From Bacteroidetes bacterium HGW-Bacteroidetes-4 (lineage in GTDB: Bacteria > Bacteroidota > Bacteroidia > Bacteroidales > SZUA-534): a stretch of 64,000 nt of DNA. The position numbers were made by a program, and so were the translations under genes. Under the pieces are notes generated by a model that made no database searches, had not been told where the DNA came from, and saw only the letters and a program-made list of their open reading frames with translations. Shown in pieces: positions 24,553 to 34,108 of the stretch; the first letter of the stretch is position 1; each line of letters opens with the position of its first letter. The stretch lies in assembly GCA_002840905.1 (NCBI GenBank), contig PHDD01000003.1:74376-138375 (forward strand). Direction: 5' to 3'.

Positions 24553-25359
24553 TTATTGAAGCAACTGGTCGTAAAAATCAGAATAAGCGTCAACATATTC
24601 GTCCGAATTTTTATAAGCCAGGGTAGGTTTTGCGGCACTATCGACCATTTGCTGTATTTCAGGAGCTAGTTTTTCACTTCCGAAAACAAGCGCATCTGCA
24701 TGATTAATAGCCAGTTTGGTCAGATTCTCATAATTAGGCGTATTTAAAATTTCTACGTCTTTTTTGGTAATTCCATCGTAAATAAGCTTGGAATTGAATT
24801 TTTTATCCAGGTCTTTTTCAAAATGGTCGTTGTAAAGCGAATAAATTACTTTTGCATCAGAAAAGAGCGGATTGTCTTTGAACGTCTTTTTTATATATAA
24901 GGGTACTAAAGAGGTAAACCACCCATGACAATGAATAATGTCGGGGGCCCAACGCAATTTCTGAACGGTTTCGAGTACACCCCGCGCAAAAAAGATAGCC
25001 CGCTCATCATTATCTTTAAATGGAAGCCCACTTTTATCGGTTAATACATATTTACGCTGGAAATAATCTTCGTTGTCAATAAAATACACCTGCATACGGG
25101 CAGCCTGAATGGACGCAACTTTAATGATAAGTGGATGATCTGTATCGTCAATTATCAGGTTCATACCTGATAAGCGGATCACTTCATGCAACTGATTTCT
25201 TCGCTCGTTCACACAACCAAAACGCGGCATAAACGTCCTGATTTCTTTTCCTCTTTCCTGAATTCCTTGGGGTAGCTCTCGTCCAATTTTTGCAATCTCG
25301 CTTTCGGGTAGATAAGGGGTGATTTCCTGAGAAATAAACAAAACCTTCTTCTTTTCCAT
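24553..25359 (-). CDS. Half-length glycogen/starch synthase-like protein (GT5 N-terminal domain only)
   Basis: A 268-residue protein matching only the N-terminal Rossmann domain of GT5 glycogen synthases: VLFISQEITPYLPESEIAKI at the start, then DNDERAIFFARGVLETVQKL and PDIIHCHGWFTSLVPLYIK. Full enzymes are about 480 residues; the C-terminal GT-B domain that binds ADP-glucose is absent, and the usual K-x-G-G-L motif reads AKIGREL. Neither frameshift remnants nor the missing half are visible downstream, so this looks like a stable short form. Such proteins are often annotated as glycogen/starch synthase next to panC in Bacteroidota, as here. It is probably not a glycogen synthase on its own; its role is unknown. 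Confidence 0.72.
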   Translation of the reverse strand: MEKKKVLFISQEITPYLPESEIAKIGRELPQGIQERGKEIRTFMPRFGCVNERRNQLHEVIRLSGMNLIIDDTDHPLIIKVASIQAARMQVYFIDNEDYFQRKYVLTDKSGLPFKDNDERAIFFARGVLETVQKLRWAPDIIHCHGWFTSLVPLYIKKTFKDNPLFSDAKVIYSLYNDHFEKDLDKKFNSKLIYDGITKKDVEILNTPNYENLTKLAINHADALVFGSEKLAPEIQQMVDSAAKPTLAYKNSDEYVDAYSDFYDQLLQ

Positions 25360-25384
25360 CTAATATATGATTGTTTTAACGCAG

Positions 25385-25415
25385 CAAAGGTAGTAAAAAT
25401 ATTGCAGAATCTCAA
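25385..25415 (-). promoter_or_regulatory. Promoter of the glycogen-synthase-like gene
   Basis: On the reverse strand TTG (complement of 25413-25415), a 20-base spacer, then TACCTTTG (complement of 25385-25392). Both elements fit the Bacteroidota consensus, about 25 bases before the ATG. Confidence 0.55.
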
Positions 25416-25478
25416 CGCACAAAATGTTATCCCATGATATTTAGGTGGTTATATAAGGTGCTTTTTTTGCTGTTTTTC

Positions 25479-25509
25479 TTTGATATAAGGCTTTTTTCAA
25501 TTTCTTTTG
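25479..25509 (+). promoter_or_regulatory. Candidate promoter of the panC operon
   Basis: TTTG at 25479-25482, a 19-base spacer, then TTCTTTTG at 25502-25509, which has one mismatch to TAnnTTTG. Spacing is ideal and a start near 25515 leaves a leader of about 25 bases. Confidence 0.5.
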
Positions 25510-25540
25510 CACCCTATTTTGGTTGAATTATTATTAAACC

Positions 25541-26386
25541 ATGCAAGTTTTTAAAACAAAAATCGAACTGGGTGTTTTTATTGCAAGTTGCAAAACCCGG
25601 TCAAAAACCATTGGATTTGTTCCCACCATGGGAGCTCTGCACCAGGGACACTTATCACTGATAGCTTTTGCTAAAAAAGAATCGGATGTTACATTAGCCA
25701 GCATCTTTGTAAACCCAACACAGTTTAATGATCCCAACGATCTAAAAAATTATCCCCGAAACGAAGCGAAAGATTTGGAGATGCTTTTGGAAGCGGGTTG
25801 TGATGCGGTTTTTATGCCCAACGAGGCTGAAATGTATCCTGAAAAAGATACCCGAATTTTTGATTTTGACGGACTGGATCAGCAAATGGAAGGAGCTCAT
25901 CGGCCCGGACATTTTAATGGTGTTGCACAAATTGTAAGCAAACTTTTTGACGCCGTTCAACCACACAAAGCTTTTTTTGGACAGAAGGATTTTCAGCAGG
26001 TAGCCATCATTCGCAAAATGACTCAATCACTGAATTTACCAATTGATATTATAGCTTGTCCTATTGTACGCGAAGACGACGGATTGGCCATGAGTTCGCG
26101 GAATCAGTTACTATCATCGGAACACCGTAAAGCAGTACCCCTTATTTATAAAACCCTGCAAAAAGCGAGAACACTTGCTTATGAAAAATCAGTGGGCCAA
26201 TTGCAGGAATGGGTTGAAGAAACAATAAACGATTCGGGATTATTGCGTGTTGAATATTTTGAAATTGTTGATGAGCAAACCTTGCTCCCCATAAGTTCTT
26301 TTACGGCGGGTAAAAACAATGTGGGGTGTATAGCTGTTTGGGCTGGTAAGGTGAGGTTAATAGATAATGTCACAATTAATTTGTAA
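25541..26386 (+). CDS. panC: Pantothenate synthetase
   Basis: Joins pantoate and beta-alanine with ATP to make pantothenate (vitamin B5). The 281-residue protein has the nucleotidyltransferase HxGH form LHQGHLSL (H34, H37), PTMGALH, FGQKDFQQVAIIRKM and the KMSKS-like DGLAMSSRNQLL. Length is standard. It heads panC-panD, with panD 25 bases downstream, so both halves of beta-alanine use are co-expressed. Confidence 0.96.
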   Translation: MQVFKTKIELGVFIASCKTRSKTIGFVPTMGALHQGHLSLIAFAKKESDVTLASIFVNPTQFNDPNDLKNYPRNEAKDLEMLLEAGCDAVFMPNEAEMYPEKDTRIFDFDGLDQQMEGAHRPGHFNGVAQIVSKLFDAVQPHKAFFGQKDFQQVAIIRKMTQSLNLPIDIIACPIVREDDGLAMSSRNQLLSSEHRKAVPLIYKTLQKARTLAYEKSVGQLQEWVEETINDSGLLRVEYFEIVDEQTLLPISSFTAGKNNVGCIAVWAGKVRLIDNVTINL

Positions 26387-26411
26387 TTTTGTAGCGTAAA
26401 AAGATAGTGCA

Positions 26412-26762
26412 ATGAATATAGAAGTTGTAAAATCAAAGATTCACAAAGTCAGGGTAACCGAGGCAAACCTTCAATATGTAGGGAGCATTACCATTGACGA
26501 AGATTTAATGGATGCCGCCAATATAATTGAGAACGAAAAAGTGCAGGTGGTGAATATTAATAACGGAGAACGCCTTGAAACATATGTTATTAAAGGGGAA
26601 CGGGGCAGCGGCGATATTTGCCTGAATGGTCCCGCAGCCCGTAAAGTTGAGATTGGCGACATTGTAATTATTATATCATACGCCAGCATGGACTTTGAGG
26701 AAGCAAAAACCTTTAAACCCACCTTTATATTTCCGGATACGACTACCAATTCGGTAGTATAA
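26412..26762 (+). CDS. panD: Aspartate 1-decarboxylase proenzyme
   Basis: Produces beta-alanine from aspartate for pantothenate synthesis. The 116-residue proenzyme self-cleaves between G24 and S25 ([10 protein letters not shown]) to create the pyruvoyl cofactor on S25. K9, R54 and Y58 are at the positions used by the Escherichia coli enzyme, and the NGPAAR motif follows. It is the second gene of the panC operon. Confidence 0.96.
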   Translation: MNIEVVKSKIHKVRVTEANLQYVGSITIDEDLMDAANIIENEKVQVVNINNGERLETYVIKGERGSGDICLNGPAARKVEIGDIVIIISYASMDFEEAKTFKPTFIFPDTTTNSVV

Positions 26763-26770
26763 AAAGAGTT

Positions 26771-27262
26771 ATGGATTATCTTAAACATATTGAGAATAAA
26801 ATTATTGAGCCGGAACATTTGAACCGGCTTCTTTCGTTGTGGCGGTTTTCTGATGAAAAAATTGTTTTTACCAACGGATGCTTTGACGTTTTACATTTAG
26901 GACATTTAAAATACCTGGCAACTGCAGCCGGTTTGGGCACAAAACTAATTATCGGACTCAATACCGATGAGTCGGTTCGTAAATTAAAAGGAGCCGAACG
27001 GCCGGTAAATCCTCAGAAAGCACGTGCTCTTTTGCTCGCAGGGTTTCAATTTGTTGATGCTATAATTTATTTTGGTGAAGACACCCCCATTGATCTTATA
27101 AAAACTATAGAACCCGATGTTTTGGTTAAGGGAGGCGATTATAAAGCTGAAGAAGTAGTGGGATACCATGTGGTTACCGAAAAAGGAGGACAGGTTGTTA
27201 TCATCGATTTTGTCGATGGTTTTTCATCGACCGCCATCATAAAAAAAAGCGGGTTAGTGTAA
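26771..27262 (+). CDS. rfaE2: D-glycero-beta-D-manno-heptose 1-phosphate adenylyltransferase-like
   Basis: A 163-residue stand-alone nucleotidyltransferase equal to the C-terminal half of HldE. FTNGCFDVLHLGHLKYL with H42 and H45 is the nucleotide-binding HxGH motif; LNTDESVRKLKG, VLVKGGDYK and DGFSSTAII are conserved. HldE-C activates heptose-1-phosphate with ATP for lipopolysaccharide core synthesis. The kinase half (rfaE1) is not nearby. It starts 8 bases after panD, so it is probably in the panC operon. Confidence 0.88.
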   Translation: MDYLKHIENKIIEPEHLNRLLSLWRFSDEKIVFTNGCFDVLHLGHLKYLATAAGLGTKLIIGLNTDESVRKLKGAERPVNPQKARALLLAGFQFVDAIIYFGEDTPIDLIKTIEPDVLVKGGDYKAEEVVGYHVVTEKGGQVVIIDFVDGFSSTAIIKKSGLV

Positions 27263-27380
27263 AAATTTTTCAGTCAACCGGTTAATTGTTAATTTTGTTT
27301 TTGATTAAATGGTAATTTACACTTACAATCGACATCAAAAAATTAACAAAACCTAAAAGTTTAATTAATTCATTTTGAAC

Positions 27381-27812
27381 ATGAAAACACAACGAATTTT
27401 TAAAGTTCTGATTTTAATTCTGGTTGTTTTTTTTACTTCGTGCCGGGGTAGTCAGCAAACAAAGCTGATAAGTATTTGGGAACAAATGACTTTTAGGGAA
27501 CCAACAGAGAAAAAGACCTATTGGCAATTTTATGCCGGCGACCTGCTTGAAATATATCAGCTTGACGAGAGCAAAACACCTGCCGACACCTTGAGCATTA
27601 AAACGTATCAGTACGATATTGATGGAATAAGTTTTAATATTTTTCCACCCGATGGTGCAGATAATAGTAATTATGGTATAGCAACCGGCGATGTTCGCGG
27701 GGAATATTGGGTTGATGAACTTTCATCGGACTATTTTAAAGCTACCCGCACAAAACACCCCGATGGTTCAACCGAAGCGGCATATTTGAGAATAGAGTTG
27801 GTTAAACGCTAA
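27381..27812 (+). CDS. Small lipoprotein of unknown function
   Basis: A 143-residue predicted lipoprotein: hydrophobic signal ILILVVFFTS then C21 in an FTSC lipobox. The mature part (YWQFYAGDLLEIYQLD, TYQYDIDGISFNIFPPDG) alternates strands and resembles small lipocalin-like or copper-resistance-like proteins, but I cannot name a family. The ATG at 27381 is preferred over an in-frame TTG at 27375. It is followed after 3 bases by radA and probably shares its transcript. TAATTTTG at 27290-27297 could be its -7 element. Function is unassigned. Confidence 0.72.
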   Translation: MKTQRIFKVLILILVVFFTSCRGSQQTKLISIWEQMTFREPTEKKTYWQFYAGDLLEIYQLDESKTPADTLSIKTYQYDIDGISFNIFPPDGADNSNYGIATGDVRGEYWVDELSSDYFKATRTKHPDGSTEAAYLRIELVKR

Positions 27813-27815
27813 GGC

Positions 27816-29171
27816 ATGGCCAAGGCAAAAACCGTTTATATTTGTCAGAATTGTGGAGCACAATCACCTAAATGGACAGGTAAATGCAATTCGTGCGACC
27901 AATGGAATACTTTTGTTGAAGAAGTTGTTATTCCTTCGGCTAAAAGCCCGGCTTTACTTTCGCAAAATGCAACCGGAAACAAACCCGTTCTTTTAAAGGA
28001 GGTAAACGAAGCAAATCAGGTGCGTATTTCTACCATGAACACTGAGTTCGACAGGGTTCTTGGTGGTGGTTTGGTTCCGGGTTCTGTTACTTTAATCGGC
28101 GGTGAACCAGGCATTGGAAAATCGACACTTTTGCTTCAAATATCCCAACAGTTTTCAGGTACAGTACTTTATGTATCGGGCGAAGAAAGTGCCGACCAAA
28201 TAAAGTTAAGGGCAAATCGTCTGGGAAAACTTACCGAATCCTTGTTTTTTCTGGCCGAAGTAAGCACCGAAGCCATTGTTGCTCAATGCAAACAATTATC
28301 ACCCGGGCTGGTGATTATTGACTCCATACAAACCCTACGAACCAGCTACATTGAATCATCGCCGGGAACGATTACACAAATCCGCGAAAGCGCAACCCAA
28401 TTAATTCAATACGCAAAAGAATACAGTGTTCCGATTATTTTGGTAGGGCATATTACCAAAGATGGTAGTCTGGCCGGGCCAAAAATATTGGAGCATGTGG
28501 TTGATACGGTATTGCAGTTCGAAGGCGACAACCATTTTATGTATCGAATTCTTCGGGCTCATAAGAACCGTTTTGGTTCAACCTCAGAAATAGGAATTTT
28601 TGAGATGAGTGAATCGGGATTACGTGAAGTGACCAATCCTTCCGAATTCTTGTTATTTGCCAACAGTTACCAGTATTCGGGTATTTCGGCCTGTGCTACG
28701 GTTGAGGGAATTCGGCCGTTTATAATTGAGGTTCAGGCTTTGGTTAGTACGGCTGTTTATGGTACACCGCAGCGTTCAGCCACCGGATTTGATACCCGAA
28801 GATTGAATATGTTGTTGGCTGTACTCGAAAAAAGGGTAGGATTCCGGCTTTCAAGTAAAGACGTGTTCTTAAATATTGCCGGAGGTATTAAGGTAACCGA
28901 TACAGCCATTGATTTAGCCGTGATTTGCGCAATTTTATCCTCCGATGTAGACCGGCCCATTCCCAAAGGAACCTGTTTTAGTGGTGAAGTTGGGTTGTCG
29001 GGTGAAATACGTCCGGCTGGACGAATGGAACAACGCATAGCTGAAGCCGCGAAGTTAGGATATCGTCGGATTTTTGTTCCAAAAGTTAAAAACAAAACCT
29101 CAATAAAGTCGGATATCGAAATTATTGAGGTTCAGAAGGTAGAACAGGTTTTTTCAAAGCTGTTTTCTTAA
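27816..29171 (+). CDS. radA: DNA repair protein RadA
   Basis: RadA (Sms) is a RecA-like hexameric ATPase that promotes branch migration in recombinational repair. The 451-residue protein has an N-terminal zinc finger (C10, C13, C24, C27), Walker A GGEPGIGKST (95-104), the RadA-specific KNRFG motif (250-254) and a C-terminal Lon-protease-like domain without the proteolytic role (SGEVGLSGEIRPAGRMEQRI). Length is standard. It is preceded at 3 bases by the lipoprotein gene and ends 10 bases from the convergent penicillin-binding protein gene. Confidence 0.97.
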   Translation: MAKAKTVYICQNCGAQSPKWTGKCNSCDQWNTFVEEVVIPSAKSPALLSQNATGNKPVLLKEVNEANQVRISTMNTEFDRVLGGGLVPGSVTLIGGEPGIGKSTLLLQISQQFSGTVLYVSGEESADQIKLRANRLGKLTESLFFLAEVSTEAIVAQCKQLSPGLVIIDSIQTLRTSYIESSPGTITQIRESATQLIQYAKEYSVPIILVGHITKDGSLAGPKILEHVVDTVLQFEGDNHFMYRILRAHKNRFGSTSEIGIFEMSESGLREVTNPSEFLLFANSYQYSGISACATVEGIRPFIIEVQALVSTAVYGTPQRSATGFDTRRLNMLLAVLEKRVGFRLSSKDVFLNIAGGIKVTDTAIDLAVICAILSSDVDRPIPKGTCFSGEVGLSGEIRPAGRMEQRIAEAAKLGYRRIFVPKVKNKTSIKSDIEIIEVQKVEQVFSKLFS

Positions 29172-29181
29172 TTCTTGTCTT

Positions 29182-31539
29182 TTAGTAAATCTCATCGTCT
29201 ATTACATGCGAGTTGCTTTCCGATTCGCTGGTATCCGAAATATCAATACAATCTGATTCGCCGGTATAGTCAGCAGGTTTTTCAAATCTGTCTTCTTTAG
29301 TAATGCCTAAAGTTCCGTCTTCGTATATTTTATTCATAAATATGGCCCATATAGGTAGCGCCATGTTTGCTCCCTGTCCAAGCGAAATGCCGTCGAAATG
29401 GGTGGCACGGTCTTCGGCACCCGTCCATACACCCGCAACCAGGTTGGGAGTTATTCCCATAAACCAGCCATCCGATTGGTTTTGTGTGGTTCCGGTTTTT
29501 GCTGCAATTTCAGCGTGTATTTGGTAGGGATAGTTTTCTGACCAAAGGCGAACAGCAGTTCCTTTTTTTACTACTCCTTGTAACATTTCAAGCATCAAAA
29601 AGGCGGTTTTTTCGTTTATTGCTTCATTGCGCTTTGGCGTAAATGTTGCCAGCAAGTTTCCATTCTTATCTTCGATACGGGAAACAAATATGGGTTGGGT
29701 GTAAACACCTTTATTGGCATAGGTTCCATAAGCACCAACCATTTCGTAAAGCGATAAATCGGCAGTTCCCAATGCAATAGAGAACACCTCGGGGATTTCG
29801 CTTCGAACGCCCATATTTCTGGCCATTTCAATAACCGCTTTGGGACGGAATTGATTCATTAGCCAGGCAGTTACATTATTGAGCGACTGGCGCAAACCAA
29901 AACGGAGAGACACCATTTTGCGTTCATATTCTGCCCTTCCACCACCTTTGGGAGTCCAGGTTACACCGGTTGTTGGATCGGTTATGGTTACCGGAACATT
30001 GGGTACCGGGTAACAGGGCGAATAGCCGTCGCGCATGGCTAAGGTGTATAAAAAAGGTTTAAACGTTGAGCCGATTTGTCGTTTGGCCTGCGTTACGTGG
30101 TCGTATTGAAAATGTTTGTAGTTTATTCCACCCACATAAGCTTTTACATTGCCGGTATGGGGATCCATTGCCATAACTCCCGACAGCAGAAAATGTTTGT
30201 AATACCTGATGGAATCCATGGGGGTTAACACCGTATCTTTTTCTCCTTGCCAGCTAAAAACGGTCATAGGTGTGGGCGTATTGAAATTTTCTTCAATAGA
30301 ATCCATGGAAAGGTTCTGAAGCCTTAAAACCCTGTAACGCTCGCTGCGTTTCATAGCCAGTGTTAATATCTGCGCCACCTGTTCGTCGGTTAGTTCAGCA
30401 GAAAAGGGGGCCGTTTTTTGATAGGTTTTTTCTTTATCAAAAGCAAGCTGTAAATCGAGCGAAAGGTGCTCTCGCACAGCTTCTTCGGCATAAGTCTGCA
30501 TTTTTGAATTCAACGTTGTGTAAATCCGAAGGCCGTCTTTATAAATGTCATACGATTCACCATTAGGCTTAAAATTTTTGTTGCACCAGCCGTAAAGTGG
30601 ATTGGTAGCCCATTCGATGGAATCTTCTTTATACGAAGAAAAGAGACTGTACTCTTTACGATTGGGTTTGGTTTTATTTAAAGTAGTTCGCAGGTATTCC
30701 CTAAAATAAGTAGCAGAGCCTTCGGCGTGATGCACTTTTTGATAATTTAATTCCAATGGAATATTTTTAAGTGAATCGAAAGTAGCCCGGTCAATTTTTT
30801 GGTTGCGAAGCATCTGAGCCAGCACTACATTTCTTCTGCCTTCTGTTTCTTCAGGGCGGCGCAGTGGATTAAAGAGCGATGGGTTTTTTGCCATCCCCAC
30901 CAGCATGGCTGCTTGCTCAATTTTTAATTCATTGGGATTGCATCCAAAATATACTTTTGAGGCCGATTTAATGCCAACAGCAAGATTTAAAAAATCGAAC
31001 TGGTTGAAATACATGGCAATTATTTCCTCCTTGGTATAGCTTCGTTCCAATTTAATGGCAATAACCCATTCGCGAAATTTTCGCAACACAATCTGTACCG
31101 GATTGCTAAAATTTTCGCGCGGGAAAAGATTCTTTGCCAGTTGCTGGGTAATGGTACTTCCCCCACCAGCGTTCTCGTCGCCCGACAAGACGGTTTTAAT
31201 GGCAACCCTTGCCAATCCTCTAAAATCGATACCCGAATGGCTGTAAAACCGTTCGTCTTCTGTAGCTACCAGCGCATCAACCAGGTAGGGCGAAAGCTCA
31301 GCGAATTCAGTTCGTGAGCGGTTATCCCTGAAATATGTTCCCAATATTACATTATCTTCGCTATAAACTTCGGTAGCCAGGTTAATATTTGGGTTCTCAA
31401 GTTCTTCAAACGAAGGCATAAAACCCAGGTGACCAACTGAAATCTGATAGAAAAGAAGCGACAAAAACAATAAAGGCAAAATAATTATCGCCCAGCTAAG
31501 AATCTGTCTTTTAAAATAAACGGTGGTTGTTTTTTCCAT
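29182..31539 (-). CDS. mrcA: Class A penicillin-binding protein (bifunctional PBP1a-like)
   Basis: Polymerises glycan strands and crosslinks peptides of peptidoglycan at the inner membrane. The 785-residue protein has one N-terminal transmembrane helix (about 14-31), a GT51 glycosyltransferase domain (catalytic E94 in ATEDERFYSH, then GGGSTITQQLAKNLFP) and a transpeptidase domain with S491-x-x-K (GSTFKPF), SLN in RQSLNNVTAW and KTG in AAKTGTTQNQSDGW. The acidic serine-rich tail (SDTSESESNSH) is not part of a known domain. It is monocistronic and divergent from topA. Confidence 0.95.
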   Translation of the reverse strand: MEKTTTVYFKRQILSWAIIILPLLFLSLLFYQISVGHLGFMPSFEELENPNINLATEVYSEDNVILGTYFRDNRSRTEFAELSPYLVDALVATEDERFYSHSGIDFRGLARVAIKTVLSGDENAGGGSTITQQLAKNLFPRENFSNPVQIVLRKFREWVIAIKLERSYTKEEIIAMYFNQFDFLNLAVGIKSASKVYFGCNPNELKIEQAAMLVGMAKNPSLFNPLRRPEETEGRRNVVLAQMLRNQKIDRATFDSLKNIPLELNYQKVHHAEGSATYFREYLRTTLNKTKPNRKEYSLFSSYKEDSIEWATNPLYGWCNKNFKPNGESYDIYKDGLRIYTTLNSKMQTYAEEAVREHLSLDLQLAFDKEKTYQKTAPFSAELTDEQVAQILTLAMKRSERYRVLRLQNLSMDSIEENFNTPTPMTVFSWQGEKDTVLTPMDSIRYYKHFLLSGVMAMDPHTGNVKAYVGGINYKHFQYDHVTQAKRQIGSTFKPFLYTLAMRDGYSPCYPVPNVPVTITDPTTGVTWTPKGGGRAEYERKMVSLRFGLRQSLNNVTAWLMNQFRPKAVIEMARNMGVRSEIPEVFSIALGTADLSLYEMVGAYGTYANKGVYTQPIFVSRIEDKNGNLLATFTPKRNEAINEKTAFLMLEMLQGVVKKGTAVRLWSENYPYQIHAEIAAKTGTTQNQSDGWFMGITPNLVAGVWTGAEDRATHFDGISLGQGANMALPIWAIFMNKIYEDGTLGITKEDRFEKPADYTGESDCIDISDTSESESNSHVIDDEIY

Positions 31540-31713
31540 CTAATCGTTTTTGCAGTTTAAGGTGATAAAAGTACAAATACTCAGCTAATTTATACGAATT
31601 CAATAAAAATAATTTATTTTTTTAATAAGCCGCAAGACGCCAAAATCATTGATTAACAACTTTTATCAGGCGGAGTAAAAAAGGGTCTTTTCGGGGGACT
31701 TTACAAAAAAAGA

Positions 31714-31745
31714 TTTGAACATCTATACTTAATTGATTTATTTTG
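31714..31745 (+). promoter_or_regulatory. Candidate promoter of topA
   Basis: TTTG at 31714-31717, a 20-base spacer and TTATTTTG at 31738-31745, one mismatch from TAnnTTTG, 34 bases before the ATG. Confidence 0.5.
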
Positions 31746-31779
31746 CGAAAATTTAAAAGTAACAAACACCCGTTTACAC

Positions 31780-34107
31780 ATGCAAGAAAATCTGGTTATA
31801 GTTGAGTCGCCGGCAAAAGCAAAAACCATAGAAAAGTTTTTAGGTAAGGGATATATAGTAACGTCAAGTTTCGGTCATATCCGCGATTTGTCGAAAAAGG
31901 ATTTTGGTATTGACATAGCCAATAATTTTACTCCAAATTATCAAATTGCTGCAGACAAAAAGAAAGTAGTTTCGGAATTAAAAAAGCTGGCAAAAGAAGC
32001 TAAGACCGTTTGGTTAGCATCGGATGAGGACCGCGAGGGAGAAGCCATAGCCTGGCATTTATTCGAAGTTTTACAACTTAAACCTGAAAATACCAAGCGA
32101 ATTGTTTTTCACGAAATTACCAAAGAGGCTATTTTAAAAGCCATTGAAAATCCGCGTGACATCGACACCAATCTGGTGAATGCTCAGCAAGCCCGAAGGG
32201 TTCTTGACCGTTTGGTTGGGTTTGAACTTTCACCTGTTTTATGGAAAAAAGTGAAACCATCGCTCTCGGCAGGTCGTGTTCAATCGGTGGCCGTTCGTCT
32301 TTTGGTTGAGCGTGAACGGGAAATAATGAATTTTAATCCGCAATCGGCCTTTCGGGTTATTTCGCATTTTACTCAAGCCGACGACCTGGCTGTTGATTTG
32401 CGTGCCGAATTGAATACCCGATTCGATAAAGCTAAAGATGCAGAAGCTTTTCTGAATCATTGTGCAAAAGCTGCTTTTACAGTTAGCGATATTTCAAAAA
32501 AACCCACAAAACGTTCACCGGCACCTCCTTTTACCACATCAACCTTACAGCAGGAAGCCAGTCGCAAGTTTGGTTTTTCTGTTTCGCAAACCATGACCAT
32601 TGCTCAGCGTTTGTACGAGGCCGGAAAAATAACTTACATGAGAACTGACTCGGTTAACCTGTCGGATGCTGCCGTTGGTGCTGCCGCCAGTGAAATTAAA
32701 TCGCTGTTTGGTGAGAAATACCTGCAAATAAGAAAATACAAAACCAAGAGTAAAGGAGCACAAGAAGCTCACGAAGCCATTCGTCCGACATATATTAATA
32801 AAGACGCTGTTTCGGGTAATGCTAATGAGAAAAAACTCTATGAGCTTATTTGGAAACGAACCATTGCATCGCAAATGAGTGATGCCGAATTGGAAAAAAC
32901 GATTATAAATATAGATGTAGAAAACAGCAAACACCGATTTATTGCCCAGGGTGAGATGATAAAATTCGATGGTTTTCTGAAAGTTTACCTCGAATCGACC
33001 GACGATGAAGACGAAGAAAGCGGAAAAGTTCTTTTACCAGCTATAAAAGCCGGTCAAAAGCTGCAATCGTCTGAGATTACCGCAACAGAAAGATTTTCAC
33101 AGCATCCGCCCCGATATACTGAAGCCAGCCTGGTTCGCAAACTCGAGGAGTTGGGAATTGGACGGCCATCAACTTATGCACCCACTATCTCAACCATCCA
33201 AAACCGGGGTTATGTTATTAAGGAAGACCGGCCGGGAAAAGAGCGCAGTTTTATTTTAATAAAGCTTAAAAACGGAAAAGTTACCACTACCAATAAAACG
33301 GAAACTTTTGGAAGTGAGAAAAGTAAAATGTTTCCTACCGATATTGGAATGGTGGTAAACGATTATTTGTTGGAGCAGTTTCCAAGTATTTTGGACTTTA
33401 ACTTTACCGCCGATGTAGAAAAGAAATTCGACGATATTGCCGAAGGAGCTATTGAGTGGCAGAAAATGATTGGAAGTTTTTATCATCCGTTCCACGAAAG
33501 GATTGAAGGAGCTCTTGAAATAGTTGGCCGGAAAAGCGGTGAACGCATTTTAGGTGACGACCCTAAAACAGGAAAACCGGTGCTTGTAAAAATTGGACGC
33601 TATGGGCCAATGGCACAGATAGGAGATAACGACAACGAAGAAAAACCGCAATATGCAGCACTTCGCCGCGATCAACACATTGAAACCATCACACTCGACG
33701 AAGCCCTTGAGCTGTTTAAATTACCCCGCGACCTGGGACTGTTCGAAGATAAAAAAGTGGTTGCTGCCATCGGACGCTTTGGCCCCTATGTGCGGCACGA
33801 CAATAAATTCTACTCCCTTAAAAAAGAGGTGGACGATCCTTTTTCTGTTTCGCTCGACAGAGCCATTGAATTGATCGAGGAAAAACGTTTGGCCGATAAG
33901 AATAAAACCATCAATACTTTTGAAACCGAAGAGGGTGAGATTCAGGTGTTGAACGGACGGTATGGGCCTTACATCGCTTTTAATAAACAGAACTACCGCT
34001 TACCGAAAGGGAAAGAAGCTAAAGAAGCTAAGGATTTGTCGCTCGATGATTGTCTTGAAATCATTAAAAAGACACCCGTAAAACCAACCCGAAAAAAAGG
34101 GAAATAG
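31780..34107 (+). CDS. topA: DNA topoisomerase I
   Basis: Relaxes negative supercoils. The 775-residue type IA enzyme has the Toprim domain (VESPAKAKTIEKFLG at 8-22, acidic SDEDREGEAIAWHL at 81-94), SAGRVQSVAVRLL, and catalytic Y286 in KITYMRTDSVNLS. The C terminus consists of topoisomerase C-terminal repeats (GRYGPMAQIGD, GRFGPYVRHDNKFYSL, GRYGPYIAF) and a basic KPTRKKGK end. No four-cysteine zinc finger is visible, unlike Escherichia coli TopA. One base after its stop begins the ureohydrolase-like gene, suggesting co-transcription toward the T9SS operon. Confidence 0.96.
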   Translation: MQENLVIVESPAKAKTIEKFLGKGYIVTSSFGHIRDLSKKDFGIDIANNFTPNYQIAADKKKVVSELKKLAKEAKTVWLASDEDREGEAIAWHLFEVLQLKPENTKRIVFHEITKEAILKAIENPRDIDTNLVNAQQARRVLDRLVGFELSPVLWKKVKPSLSAGRVQSVAVRLLVEREREIMNFNPQSAFRVISHFTQADDLAVDLRAELNTRFDKAKDAEAFLNHCAKAAFTVSDISKKPTKRSPAPPFTTSTLQQEASRKFGFSVSQTMTIAQRLYEAGKITYMRTDSVNLSDAAVGAAASEIKSLFGEKYLQIRKYKTKSKGAQEAHEAIRPTYINKDAVSGNANEKKLYELIWKRTIASQMSDAELEKTIINIDVENSKHRFIAQGEMIKFDGFLKVYLESTDDEDEESGKVLLPAIKAGQKLQSSEITATERFSQHPPRYTEASLVRKLEELGIGRPSTYAPTISTIQNRGYVIKEDRPGKERSFILIKLKNGKVTTTNKTETFGSEKSKMFPTDIGMVVNDYLLEQFPSILDFNFTADVEKKFDDIAEGAIEWQKMIGSFYHPFHERIEGALEIVGRKSGERILGDDPKTGKPVLVKIGRYGPMAQIGDNDNEEKPQYAALRRDQHIETITLDEALELFKLPRDLGLFEDKKVVAAIGRFGPYVRHDNKFYSLKKEVDDPFSVSLDRAIELIEEKRLADKNKTINTFETEEGEIQVLNGRYGPYIAFNKQNYRLPKGKEAKEAKDLSLDDCLEIIKKTPVKPTRKKGK

Positions 34108-34108
34108 T

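Noticed and set aside
24553-25359. Frameshifted full-length glycogen synthase
   Set aside because: The 200 bases downstream contain a hairpin and the glmS promoter and no GT-B C-terminal coding remnant in any frame.
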